Origin: Sisyra terminalis
Taxonomy: Eukaryota > Arthropoda > Insecta > Neuroptera > Sisyridae
DNA length: 64,000 nucleotides
Direction: 5' to 3'
Assembly: GCA_958496175.1 (NCBI GenBank)
Contig: OY292280.1
Location: 22,568,001 to 22,632,000, forward strand
The notes beneath the pieces are model-generated. The model was not told where the DNA came from. It was given only the letters and a program-made list of their open reading frames with translations, and did not search any database. Below are positions 37,901 through 47,800 of the stretch, one piece after another (positions within the stretch are counted from its first letter, which is position 1; every line of letters begins with the position of its first letter). A program made the translations under genes and the position numbers.

Positions 37901-40900
37901 AGAAGGTGGCTTTTCATAATGAGGTCTAGTTTACTCAACGGATTCTGAATTAAGGCTATCAAGTGAAATAAAATAGAAAATCAATTTTGTCCTGTGTGCC
38001 AAAAGACACCCGCAATATCGTTTCAAACTTTCAAAAAGGACAATTTTCTAATGCATAAAAAGGACATAAGGGATGTTTTCCTCACTAAATTAAAGTAGAA
38101 TATTATAAACTAAACCATTCTTAACCACTATGCAAAAAATAAAAAGCATTTGTTACGTATATCTTTGGAAAATTGAAACTGGAAATTAAATTGATGAAAG
38201 TCTACGCGAAAAAATTCGACTGATATTGGATCATTTAAAGAAGGTGACTTTTCATTATGAGGTCTAGTTTTCTCAACGGATTTTGAATTAAGGCTATCAA
38301 GTGAAATATAATGTGAAAAAATATTTGTCCTGTGTGCCAAAAGACACCCGCAATATCGTTTCAAACTTTCAAAACGGACAATTTTCTAATGCATAAAAAG
38401 GACATAAGGGATGTTTTCCTTCACTAAATTAAAGTTGAATATTATAAACTAAACCATTCTTAACCACTATGCAAAAAATAAAAAGCATTTGTTACGTACA
38501 TCTTTGGAAAATTGAAACTGGAAATTAAATTGATGAAAGTCTATGCGAAAAAATTCGACTGATATTGGGTCACTTAAAGAAGGTGCCTTTTCATTATGAG
38601 GTCTAGTTTTCTCAACGGATTCTGAATTAAGGCTATCAAGTGAAATATAATAGGAAAACAATTTAACAATTTTGTCCTGTGTGCCAAAAGACACCCGCAA
38701 TATCGTTTCAAACTTTCAAAAAGGACAATTTTCAAATGCATAAAAAGGACATAAGGGATGTTTTCCTTCACAAAATTAAAGTTGAATATTATAAACTAAA
38801 CCATTCTTAACCACTATGCAAAAAATAAAAAGCATTTGTTACGTACATCTTTGGAAAATTGAAACTGGAAATTAAATTGATGAAAGTCTATGCGAAAAAA
38901 TTCGACTGATATTGGGTCACATAAAGAAGGTGACTTTTCATTATGAGGTATAGTTTTCTCAACGGATTTTGAAATAAGGCTATCAGGTGAAATATAATAG
39001 GAAAAAACTTTTGTCCTGTGTGCCAAAAGACACCCGCAATATCGTTTCAAACTTTCAAAAAGGACAATTTTCTAATGCATAAAAAGGACATAAGGGATGT
39101 TTTCCTTCACTAAATTAAAGTAGAATATTATAAACTAAACCATTCTTAACCACTATGCAAAAAATAAAATGCATTTGTTACGTATATCTTTGGAAAATTG
39201 AAATTGGAAATTAAATTTTTGATAGTCTATGCGAAAAAATTCGACTGATATTGGGTCATTTAAAGAAGGTGACTTTTCATTATGAGGTCTAGTTTTCTCA
39301 ACGGATTCTGAATTAAGGCTATCAAGTGAAATATAATAGGATATCAATTTTGTCCTGTGTGCCAAAAGACACCCGCAATATCGTTTCAAACTTTCAAAAA
39401 GGACAATTTTCTAATGCATAAAAAGGACATAAGGGATGTTTTCCTCACTAAATTAAAGTTGAATATTATAAACTAAACCATTCTTAACCACTATGCAAAA
39501 AATAAAAAGCATTTGTTACGTACATCTTGGGAAAATTGAAACTGGAAATTAAATTGTTGAAAGTCTATGCGAAAAAATTCGACTGATATTGGGTCATTTA
39601 AAGAAGGTGACTTTTCATTATGAGGTCTAGTTTTCTCAACGGATTCTGAATTAAGGCTATCAAGTGAAATATAATAGGAAATCAATTTTGTCCTGTGTGC
39701 CAAAAGACTCCCGCAATATCGTTTCAAACTTTCAAAAAGGACAATTTTCTAATGCATAAAAAGGACATAAGGGATGTTTTCCTTCACTAATTTAAAGATG
39801 AATATTATAAACTAAACCATTCTTAACCACTATGCAAAAAATAAGAAGCATTTGTTACGTACATTTTTGGAAAATTGAAACTGGAAATTAAATTGATGAA
39901 AGTCTATGCGAAAAAATTCGACTGATATTGGGTCATTTAAAGAAGGTGACTTTTCATTATGAGGTCTAGTTTTCTCAACGGATTCTGAATTAAGGCTATC
40001 AAGTGAAATATAATAGGAATTCAATTTTGTCCTGTGTGCCAAAAGACACCCGCAATAACGTTTCAAACTTTCAAAAAGGACAATTTTCTAATGCATATAA
40101 AGGACATAAGGGATGTTTTCCTTCACTAAATTAAAGTAGAATATTATAAACTAAACCATTCTTAACCACTATGCAAAAAATAAAAAGCATTTGTTACGTA
40201 TATCTTTGGAAAATTGAAACTGGAAATTAAATTGATGAAAGTCTATGCGAAAAAATTCGACTGATATTGGGTCATTTAAAGAAGGTGACTTTTCATTATG
40301 AGGTCTAGTTTTCTCAACGGATTCTGAATTAAGGCTATCAAGTGAAATATAATGTGAAAAAAATTTTGCCCTGTGTGCCAAAAGACACCCGCAATATCGT
40401 TTCAAACTTTCAAGAAGGACAATTTTCTAATGCATAAAAAGGACATAAGGGATGTTTTCCTTCACTAAATTAAAGTAGAATATTATAAACTAAACCATTC
40501 TTAACCACTATGCAAAAAATAAAAAGCATTTGTTGGAAAACTTTTAGATCCTTGATCCTTTTTTTCAGGAAAACAAATTTGTATTTAAATAGCATTAGCT
40601 AGCACAATAGGTGAATTTTAAATATCGAAAAAACCATTAACGATATCGAAAACTTTAGGTATTATTGGATTTTTGTTTCGATCGTAACGTAATATAGCTA
40701 TGGTGTGAATTTCACCGAGAAATTCGACAAACATTTTTTTGAAAAAAATCGACGTTCATTTGGTCGACGAAATAAAATTTCTCAAAAGAGAAAAAGAAAA
40801 GTTTTACCCCTTAAGCTTTTCCGGGACCAAATTTATACCATCGATAGAGTAATTCAAGCGCTATCGAATGAGCCTACTATCGTTAACCTACGATCGATAG

Positions 40901-41231
40901 TTATCGCTACAAATGGCTTTGAAGAAGGAAAAAGTGAAAAAAATCGCCAATTTAGGCCTATTTTTGGGATTCTTCAGAATTTCGGCAGGAAAATTTTCGC
41001 CAAAAAAATGAAAAATTGTATAATTAAAATGATTTTTAGGCTTCTCGGAGCGTAACTAAGCCATTCCCGAAATCCCATTTCACTAAATTCGAAAATTCGA
41101 GGTCCCCCCCCCAAAAAAAAAAACCGAAAAAATTGACTTCAGGATATGTTTTTTAGGCCTCCCGTGACGTAACTAAGCCATTCCCAGAGTCCTACTTCCC
41201 GAAAATCGAAAATTCGGTAATTTTTCGGGAA

Positions 41232-41289
41232 TGACGTCATTGGGTGGCGACGTATGTGTGACGTCATATATATGAAAAGAGTGACGTCA
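41232..41289 (+). promoter_or_regulatory. Three TGACGTCA palindromes (copy 2)
   Basis: Perfect octamers at 41,232-41,239, 41,259-41,266 and 41,282-41,289, with the same 27/23 spacing as copy 1a. This is about 200 bp from TL1. Confidence 0.5.
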
Positions 41290-41476
41290 CCAAACCATTG
41301 AGCAAAAATAAAATGAAAAATATATAGCATCATCGATCGATCATTTCGAACCCCGAAAGGTTGGAACTGTTCGATCGAATATTTCGATGATACAATGTCT
41401 GGAATGAGGAATTAATGATAATTAGTTATATTATAAACTGTAAGGAAGAGAAATCAATTATTAGAAATTATAAAAA

Positions 41477-41695
41477 TCCGGGACCAATCGGGATGCGAAC
41501 CAGGGACCTCGACTCCGAACAACAGCAACGGCGACCAAGACGACTCGGCTATCAGATGATATATGTAAATGACCTTAAAACTCATACATAAACAATTCTT
41601 ATGAGATTTGTGGAAAATTGAAAAAATATTTCGATCGAAGGAGTTGGAATTTTCCAAAAACCTTATAACCATAGCTGCTCCATGTTAAAGTTGGA
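41477..41695 (-). repeat. tRNA-like module TL1 (copy 2)
   Basis: A-box-like TAGCCGAGTCG at 41,541-41,551 and B-box-like GGTTCGCATCCC at 41,490-41,501 on the - strand. The ATGGAGCAGCTATGG leader lies within 41,646-41,688. Confidence 0.6.
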
Positions 41696-41908
41696 AAATT
41701 TTAGTAAAAACATTGCAACATTTTAAGGTCCTTGATCCTTTTTGTCGACAAAAACCAATTTGTATTTCAAAAGAGTTTCTTCAGAAAATTAAAATTTATA
41801 TATAATGAAAAATCGATAAGGACTTCAAAAAGTTGAGATATTTTTCGATATTGGCTTTATCGAATTATTCGATAATCTATCGAATAATATTAAACTTACC
41901 TTACTTAC

Positions 41909-42583
41909 CTCTTCGTTGCATTATCTTAACTTTTCTTTGTATCTTAACTCTGAAATATAAAATTCAAGAGGATTGGTGCGGAAAAACGAATTGAAAAAAT
42001 ATATTCAATTAAAATAAATTTATTAATATTAAATATCAATTCAGTTTATAATAAATTACAATATTATTTTCTCCATTATTACAATAGTTTATATAATTTA
42101 TGTAAAAGTATCAATTATTATAATCATATAGAAATACAAAGTTAATACAATTTTCTTGATTTTTCAGATATTTTCACTATTTATCACTTAAACCACTTTA
42201 TCACTTCACATTCACTGAATTATTAAAACACAATTTACAGCACAGATTGTTGTAGTAAATCCATTAGTGATCTTCTTGGTAGATATCAATTGTGGAAATG
42301 ATATCCCACAGGAATTTGCTTGATGATCCTCCAACGATCCACATTTATTCCTCAAACGTCCATTTGGAAATGATGAACATCTCAACTCCAATGAATAATT
42401 CCCCGTTGTCATCGGTCAGCTTCTTCTGGAACGAAAAAATCAATAAATAATCAAAAATCAATAATAAAATATTTGGAGGTCTCAAAAGTACAGCGACTTA
42501 CCAATCATTTATCTCCCAAAATGATGATACATTCTTCAGCGCAAAAACAATGTCTTGGTCCTTAGTTTCTTGGTAATTTGGAT
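41909..42583 (-). pseudogene. Exon-intron gene fragment (copy 2, reference)
   Basis: Order on the - strand: acceptor TTTTTACAG; 82-nt piece 42,583-42,502, open in one frame only (PNYQETKDQDIVFALKNVSS then FWEIND); donor GTAAGT; 76-nt intron 42,501-42,426 ending TTCCAG; 81-nt piece 42,425-42,345 (KKLTDDNGELFIGVEMFIIS then KWTFEE, stop). Splicing as drawn gives TGA at the joint. A single extra G in the ancestor would have made TGG and one continuous frame. About 400 nt downstream a 41-nt piece (41,949-41,909) sits between TTTCAG and GTAAGTAAGG. The compact intron suits insect genes. Family unknown; read as a captured, decayed host gene piece. Confidence 0.5.
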
Positions 42584-42764
42584 CTGTAAAAATATATTTC
42601 ATTAATATTTAAACAAACTATACTTTCTAGTGACACTAACTTGAATACTGGGGAACATATGGCGCAGCCCATTTACATAATTTCCATAATGAAACAATGG
42701 TCGCTAAACTTCTGCATTTAATAACAAAGTTGCAAGATTGCTTTTCCTGATAAGGGCTGTTTTT

Positions 42765-42880
42765 TCAATGTTTCAAAAAGGGCAATTTTCAAGTACATAA
42801 AAAGGATATAAGAGATGGTTTTCTTTCGCAGAAAATTGCTGCCATTTAAAACTGAATCATTCTTAACTGTATTGCAAAAA
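42765..42880 (+). repeat. Satellite-like segment inside the cassette (copy 2)
   Basis: TTTCAAAAAGGGCAATTTTC, TACATAAAAAGGATATAAGA, GATGGTTTTC, ATCATTCTTAACTGTATTGC. It aligns over about 115 bp with the first third of a monomer, with the same internal spacing. Divergence is far greater than between array monomers. Confidence 0.85.
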
Positions 42881-42920
42881 TCAGCTCTCCATGAGGAGGA
42901 CTTTCAATTACAACCATGGT

Positions 42921-43112
42921 TTAAGTCGCTATTATGCCTAATTCGGTGATCAAAACCTGATCTTTTATTATCTTCCTGTTTATCCCGTGGATTGAGATAT
43001 TCTTCTGATATTCACAATACTTAAGCTGCACTCCCAGTGGCTTACATTTGCAGATTATTTGATTAGATTCTTCTCTGAATGAATTATTTTTAAATATATT
43101 ATAAAAATTCAT
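42921..43112 (-). CDS. Possible 63-codon ORF, unknown (copy 2)
   Basis: Starts at ATG in this copy only (MNFYNIFKNNSF, then REESNQIICKCKPLGVQLKY) and ends TELGIIAT, stop. The 51 codons after ATTCATTCAG are almost unchanged in four cassette copies, with one C-to-W and one A-to-V change noted. That region may be an exon starting after the CAG, lying upstream of and on the same strand as the PNYQE/KKLTDD fragment. It has three cysteines and many K/I/Q residues but no recognisable motif. Conservation may only reflect recent cassette duplication, so coding status is open. Confidence 0.3.
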   Translation of the reverse strand: MNFYNIFKNNSFREESNQIICKCKPLGVQLKYCEYQKNISIHGINRKIIKDQVLITELGIIAT

Positions 43113-43700
43113 TTTTGTCGTTCATTAGTTAGTTAAACGTTGGAAAATATCTACAAAAGTAACAGAAAGTACATATAACCTCATATAAACATTGCGCCCA
43201 TACCGACAATTTTACAATAAATATTACCTGTTTCACATTTATTTATTCGATTTTGATTTTATGAAGTTAAAATGTAACATTGGCCATCAGATCAAACAAC
43301 CATAACATTAAATATTAAATTTATTTGGATAAACTAAAGTCAATTATGAACTAATAACTTTCAAAAATTAGCTGTCGCATTGACATGTATCGTATCTCCA
43401 CCTATGCTAGAACGTGTGAACTCTTGACATGTATGTCAATTGAACCACCTTAAGTTTTTAGTGCCACCTGTGAGTCAGGTGGATGTACTAATAGCTTCCA
43501 ACAAAATACGAATCGCATTTTGGCGTTGTCTTAATTCAAAATTCTAAACAATTCGAATTGTCAATACATAAGAAATGTTAGAAATAAGCAATAAATTTAA
43601 AAATTAAATATAATTACTTACTGCTTTTGATTTTTCACACATAAGAGATGAAATTGAGTAGGAAATTGAATATGAAATAAAGGCATGCCAATCGAAAACT
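43113..43700. other. Cassette interval without a supported gene (copy 2)
   Basis: AT-rich. It holds two TTGACATGTAT-type repeats (GCATTGACATGTATCG and CTTGACATGTATGTC, about 43,378-43,438). It also has a 7-bp perfect hairpin, CCACCTG with loop TGAGT and CAGGTGG (43,464-43,482). The hairpin is intact in inverted copy 1b but damaged in copies 1c and 3. Nothing else can be supported. Confidence 0.5.
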
Positions 43701-43761
43701 TAAGTTCATCCGTACATGCTGGGCAAATTTTTCCGAAAACCAAGCTCGTTTAAGAGATGAC
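43701..43761 (+). repeat. Module M, first partial copy (copy 2)
   Basis: TAAGTTCATCCGTACATGCT and onward. Imperfect direct repeat of 44,481, 780 bp apart, flanking the TL2 region. Confidence 0.8.
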
Positions 43762-43839
43762 CTCGGCAATTTGGTGACGTTATGGCATTATTTCTAGACT
43801 TAAAAAAATATAAATAAATAATAAAAAAAAAATATGACA

Positions 43840-44045
43840 TTTTCAAGGTTCGAACCCGGAGATTGTTGCTTTAGATTCTCTCAACATATCCACTCGGCTA
43901 CAACTGCACGTGTTTGCATTAAATAAAAACTTATATATAAATATTTCTCAGATCACAAAATTCAATTTTCTTTCGGGATCGAAATATTTGAAATTTTCCA
44001 AAACAAATTGAAACCATAGCTGCTCCATAATACTTCCGGAAAATG
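43840..44045 (-). repeat. tRNA-like module TL2 (copy 2)
   Basis: A-box TAGCCGAGTGG at 43,890-43,900 and B-box GGGTTCGAACC at 43,847-43,857 on the - strand. The leader ATGGAGCAGCTATGG lies within 43,990-44,032. Confidence 0.6.
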
Positions 44046-44480
44046 TGTCAATATACATAGTAACATTTTGATGTTTTTCCCCATTTTTTTCGATATTTAA
44101 AATTCTAAGAAACGGTAATGCATTGTTGTCGTATGAACAAATATGTACTGCTCTTCTTTAAAGTAAATCAAAACCAACTATCAACTTTAAGAAATTAATT
44201 CCGCAAAAAGAAAACAAAATAAATTTTCTCGTAAATTCCAATAAGATATTCAACTCTTTTGTTGTTGTTGTACTATATTTGTACAATAACATAGGAAATA
44301 ATATGAGAAATATCGTGAAAAATCATATAGTTTGGTAGGCAATCTGCTTACACCAATGTACAAACAAAATAAATGGTTGCATAAATGTTGCACTTAATAA
44401 CATTTCTCGGGTAATTTTAGGGCTGCTTTATGGTTTAATTTGTAATTTGTATGGGTTATTTGAAATTTTTCATAAAAATA
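44046..44480. other. AT-rich cassette interval (copy 2)
   Basis: Contains a short GTTGTTGTTG microsatellite (44,261-44,270) fused to an inverted pair, TTGTAC and GTACAA, separated by 7 bp. No gene is supported. The equivalents in copies 1c and 3 (about 22,998-23,434 and 53,567-54,002) look the same. Confidence 0.5.
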
Positions 44481-44623
44481 TAAGTCCATCCGTACATGCT
44501 GTGCAAATTTTTCCGAAAACAAACCACATTTAAGGGATGAAATCGACAATCAAAGTGGCAGAAGAAATCATCAAACTTCAAATGTTTGTAACGTCAAGGG
44601 ATCAAATAAGGGATGGTTTTCGA
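44481..44623 (+). repeat. Module M, second longer copy (copy 2)
   Basis: TAAGTCCATCCGTACATGCT through GTGGCAGAAGAAATCATC to GATGGTTTTCGA. It is followed by about 190 bp of AT-rich right end. Confidence 0.8.
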
Positions 44624-44816
44624 TCCAGATAAAGTTTCGGGTTCGTAACAATGTATTAAACGATAATATAACAATCTATTTAAAATTCGAGAAAAGAAAA
44701 TTTTTCACCAAAATAAACCGTGGGTTAACCATCGTTAATTTTTCACGAAAATCGTAAACTTTATAAATAAATTATTAAACAATGTCCTTCCGTGAGGAGT
44801 GGAGTGAAAATTTTTT

Positions 44817-47800
44817 TATCCTGAGTGCAAAAGGACAACCGCAATATCGTTTCAAACTTTCAAAAAGGACAATTTTCTAATGCATAAAAAGGACATAAGG
44901 GATGTTTTCCTTCACTAAATTAAAGTAGAATATTATAAACTAAACCATTCTTAACCACTATGCAAAAAATAAAAAGCATTTGTTACGTATATCTTTGGAA
45001 AATTGAAACTGGAAATTAAATTGTTGAAAGTCTATGCGAAAAAATTCGACTGATATTGGGTCATTTAAAGAAGGTGACTTTTCATTATGAGGTCAAGTTT
45101 TCTCAACGGATTCTGAATTAAGGCTATCAAGTGAAATATAATAGGAAATCAATTTTGTCCTGTGTGCCAAAAGACACCCGCAATATCGTTTCAAACTTTC
45201 AAAAAGGACAATTTTCTAATGCATAAAAAGGACATAAGGGATGTTTTCCTCACTAAATTAAAGTTGAATATTATAAACTAAACCATTCTTAACCACTATG
45301 CAAAAAATAAAAAGAATTTGTTACGTATATCTTTGGAAAATTGAAACTGGAAATTAAATTGTTGAAAGTCTAAGCGAAAAAATTCGACTGATATTGGGTC
45401 ACTTAAAGAAGGTGACTTTTCATTATGAGTTCTAGTTTTCTCAACGGATTTTGAATTAAGGCTATCAAGTGAAATATAATAGAAAAAAAATTTTGTCCTG
45501 TGTGCCAAAAGACACCCGCAATATCGTTTCAAACTTTCAAAAAGGACAATTTTCTAATGCATAAAAAGGACATATGGGATGAATTCCTTCACTAAATTAA
45601 AGTTGAATATTATAAACTAAACCATTCTTAACCACTACGCCAAAAATAAAAAGCATTTGTTACGTATATCTTTGGAAAATTGAAACTGGAAATTAAATTG
45701 ATGAAAGTCTATGCGAAAAAATTCGACTGATATTGGGTCATTTAACGAAGGTGACTTTTCATTATGAGGTCTAGTTTTCTCAACGGATTTTGAATTAAGG
45801 CTATCAAGTGAAATATAATAGGAAAACAATTTTGTCCTGTGTGCCAAAAGACACCCGCAATATCGTTTCAAACTTTCAAAAAGGACAATTTTCTAATGCA
45901 TAAAAAGGACATAAGGGATGTTTTCCTCACTAAATTAAAGATGAATATTATAAACTAAACCATTCTTATCCACTATGCAAAAAAAAAAAGCATTTGTTAC
46001 GTATATCTTTGGAAAATTGAAACTGGAAATTAAATTGATGAAAGTCTATGCGAAAAAATTCGACTGATATTGGGTCATTTAACGAAGGTGACTTTTCATT
46101 ATGAGGTCTAGTTTTCTCAACGGATTCTGAATTAAGGCTATCAAGTGAAATATAATAGGAGAACAATTTTGTCCTGTGTGCCAAAAGACACCCGCAATAT
46201 CGTTTCAAACTTTCAAAAAGGACAATTTTCTAATGCATAAAAAGGACATAAGGGATGTTTTCTTTCACTAAATTAAAGTAGAATATTATAAACTAAACCA
46301 TTCTTAACCACTATGCAAAAAATTAAAAGCATTTGTTACGTATATCTTTGGAAAATTGAAACTGGAAATTAAATTGATGAAAGTCTATGCGAAAAAATTC
46401 GACTGATATTGGGTCATTTAAAGAAGGTGACTTTTCATTATGAGGTCTAGTTTTCTCAACGGATTTTGAATTAAGGCTATCAAGTGAAATATAATAGGAA
46501 AACAATTTTGTCCTGTGTGCCAAAAGACACCCGCAATATCGTTTCAAACTTTCAAAAAGGACAATTTTCTAATGCATAAAAAGGACATAAGGGATGTTTT
46601 CCTTAACTAAATTATAGTAGAATATTATAAACTAAACCATTCTTAACCACTATGCAAAAAATAAAAAGCATTAGTTACGTATATCTTTGGAAAATTGAAA
46701 CTGGAAATTAAATCGATGAAAGTCTATGCGAAAAAATTCGACTGATATTGGGTCATTTAAAGAAGGTGACTTTTCATTATGAGGTCTAGTTTTCTCAACG
46801 GATTTTGAATTAAGGCTATCAAGTGAAATATAATAGGAAAACAATTTTGTCCTGTGTGCCAAAAGACACCCGCAATATCGTTTCAAACTTTCAAAAAGGA
46901 CAATTTTCTAATGCATAAAAAGGACATAAGGGATGTTTTCCTCACTAAATTAAAGATGAATATTATAAACTAAACCATTCTTATCCACTATGCAAAAAAA
47001 AAAGCATTTGTTACGTATATCTTTGGAAAATTGAAACTGGAAATTAAATTGTTGAAAGTCTAAGCGAAAAAATTCGACTGATATTGGGTCACTTAAAGAA
47101 GGTGACTTTTCATTATGAGGTCTAGTTTTCTCAACGGATTCTGAATTAAGGCTATCAAGTGAAATATAATAGGAAAACAATTTTGTCCTGTGTGCCAAAA
47201 CACACCCGCAATATCGTTTCAAACTTTTAAAAAGGACAATTTTCTAATGCATAAAAAGGACATAAGGGATGTTTTCCTCACTAAATTAAAGTTGAATATT
47301 ATAAACTAATCCATTCTTAACCACTATGCAAAAAATAAAAGCATTTGTTACGTATATCTTTGGGAAATTGAAACGGGAAATTAAATTGTTGAAAGTCTAT
47401 GCGAAAAATTTCGACTGATATTGGGTCATTTAAAGAAGGTGACTTTTCATTATGAGGTCTAGTTTTCTCAACGGATTCTGAATTAAGGCTATCTAGTGAA
47501 ATATAATAGGAAAACAATTTTGTCCTGTGTGCCAAAAGACACCCGCAATATCGTTTCAAACTTTCAAAAAGGACAATTTTCTAATGCATAAAAAGGACAT
47601 AAGAGATGTTTTCCTTCACTAATTTATAGATGAATATTATAAACTAAACCATTCTTACCCACTATGCAAAAAATAAAAAGCATTTGTTACGTACATCTTT
47701 GGAAAATTGAAACTGGAAATTAAATTGTTGAAAGTCTAAGCGAAAAAATTCGACTGATATTGGGTCATTTAAAGAAGGTGACTTTTCATTATGAGGTCTA

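Larger units (their letters stand above)
23771..40534 (+). repeat. Satellite array 2, about 49.5 monomers
   Basis: Same monomer family, orientation and 338/339-bp period as array 1. It starts mid-monomer at ATCCTGAGTGC next to the cassette and ends mid-monomer at GCATTTGTT before cassette 2. The left half has a clear higher-order structure. A 9-bp local duplication (CAATTTAACAATTTT, 38,659-38,674) and a one-base extension of the A-run near 32,454 are minor length variants. No gene is supported. Confidence 0.97.
40535..44816 (+). mobile_element. Cassette copy 2, complete as found in arrays (4.28 kb)
   Basis: The best reference copy, lying between satellite on both sides. It begins GGAAAACTTTTAGATCC straight after GCATTTGTT and ends GTGGAGTGAAAATTTTT before ATCCTGAGTGC. 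Relative to a monomer, about 170 bp between the two break points are missing. Order: TCCTTGATCC motif, T/A-rich stretch with CGATCGATAG motifs, C-tract, TGACGTCA cluster, TL1, second TCCTTGATCC motif (about 41,728), gene fragment, satellite-like piece, short ORF, M, TL2, M, AT-rich right end. No transposase, reverse transcriptase or Rep/helicase reading frame is visible. If mobile, it was non-autonomous. Confidence 0.85.

Noticed and set aside
40705..41055. A 116-codon + strand frame in the left block of the cassette, seen in several copies (longest forms at 40,705-41,055 and 18,778-19,128)
   Set aside because: It lacks a usable ATG at the start in copy 2 (GTG), shifts frame between copies through indels, and is low-complexity AT-rich sequence across the CGATCGATAG motifs.
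41139..41333. A 64-codon ATG-started - strand frame (MMLYIFHFIFAQWF and so on)
   Set aside because: It overlaps the TGACGTCA cluster and C-tract region and is frameshifted in copy 1c. No coding pattern beyond shared ancestry of copies.
41454..41672. A 72-codon - strand frame across TL1 (MVIRFLENSNSFDRN and so on)
   Set aside because: It is the translation of the leader and tRNA-like module, better explained as a Pol III-type repeat.
42212..42412. A 66-codon - strand frame (MTTGNYSLELRCSS and so on)
   Set aside because: A different frame of the second exon piece, whose KKLTDDNGELF reading sits exactly after the splice acceptor.
40535..44816. An autonomous transposon or endogenous virus
   Set aside because: No reading frame of useful length for a transposase, integrase, polymerase or helicase, and no clear terminal repeats or target-site duplication.
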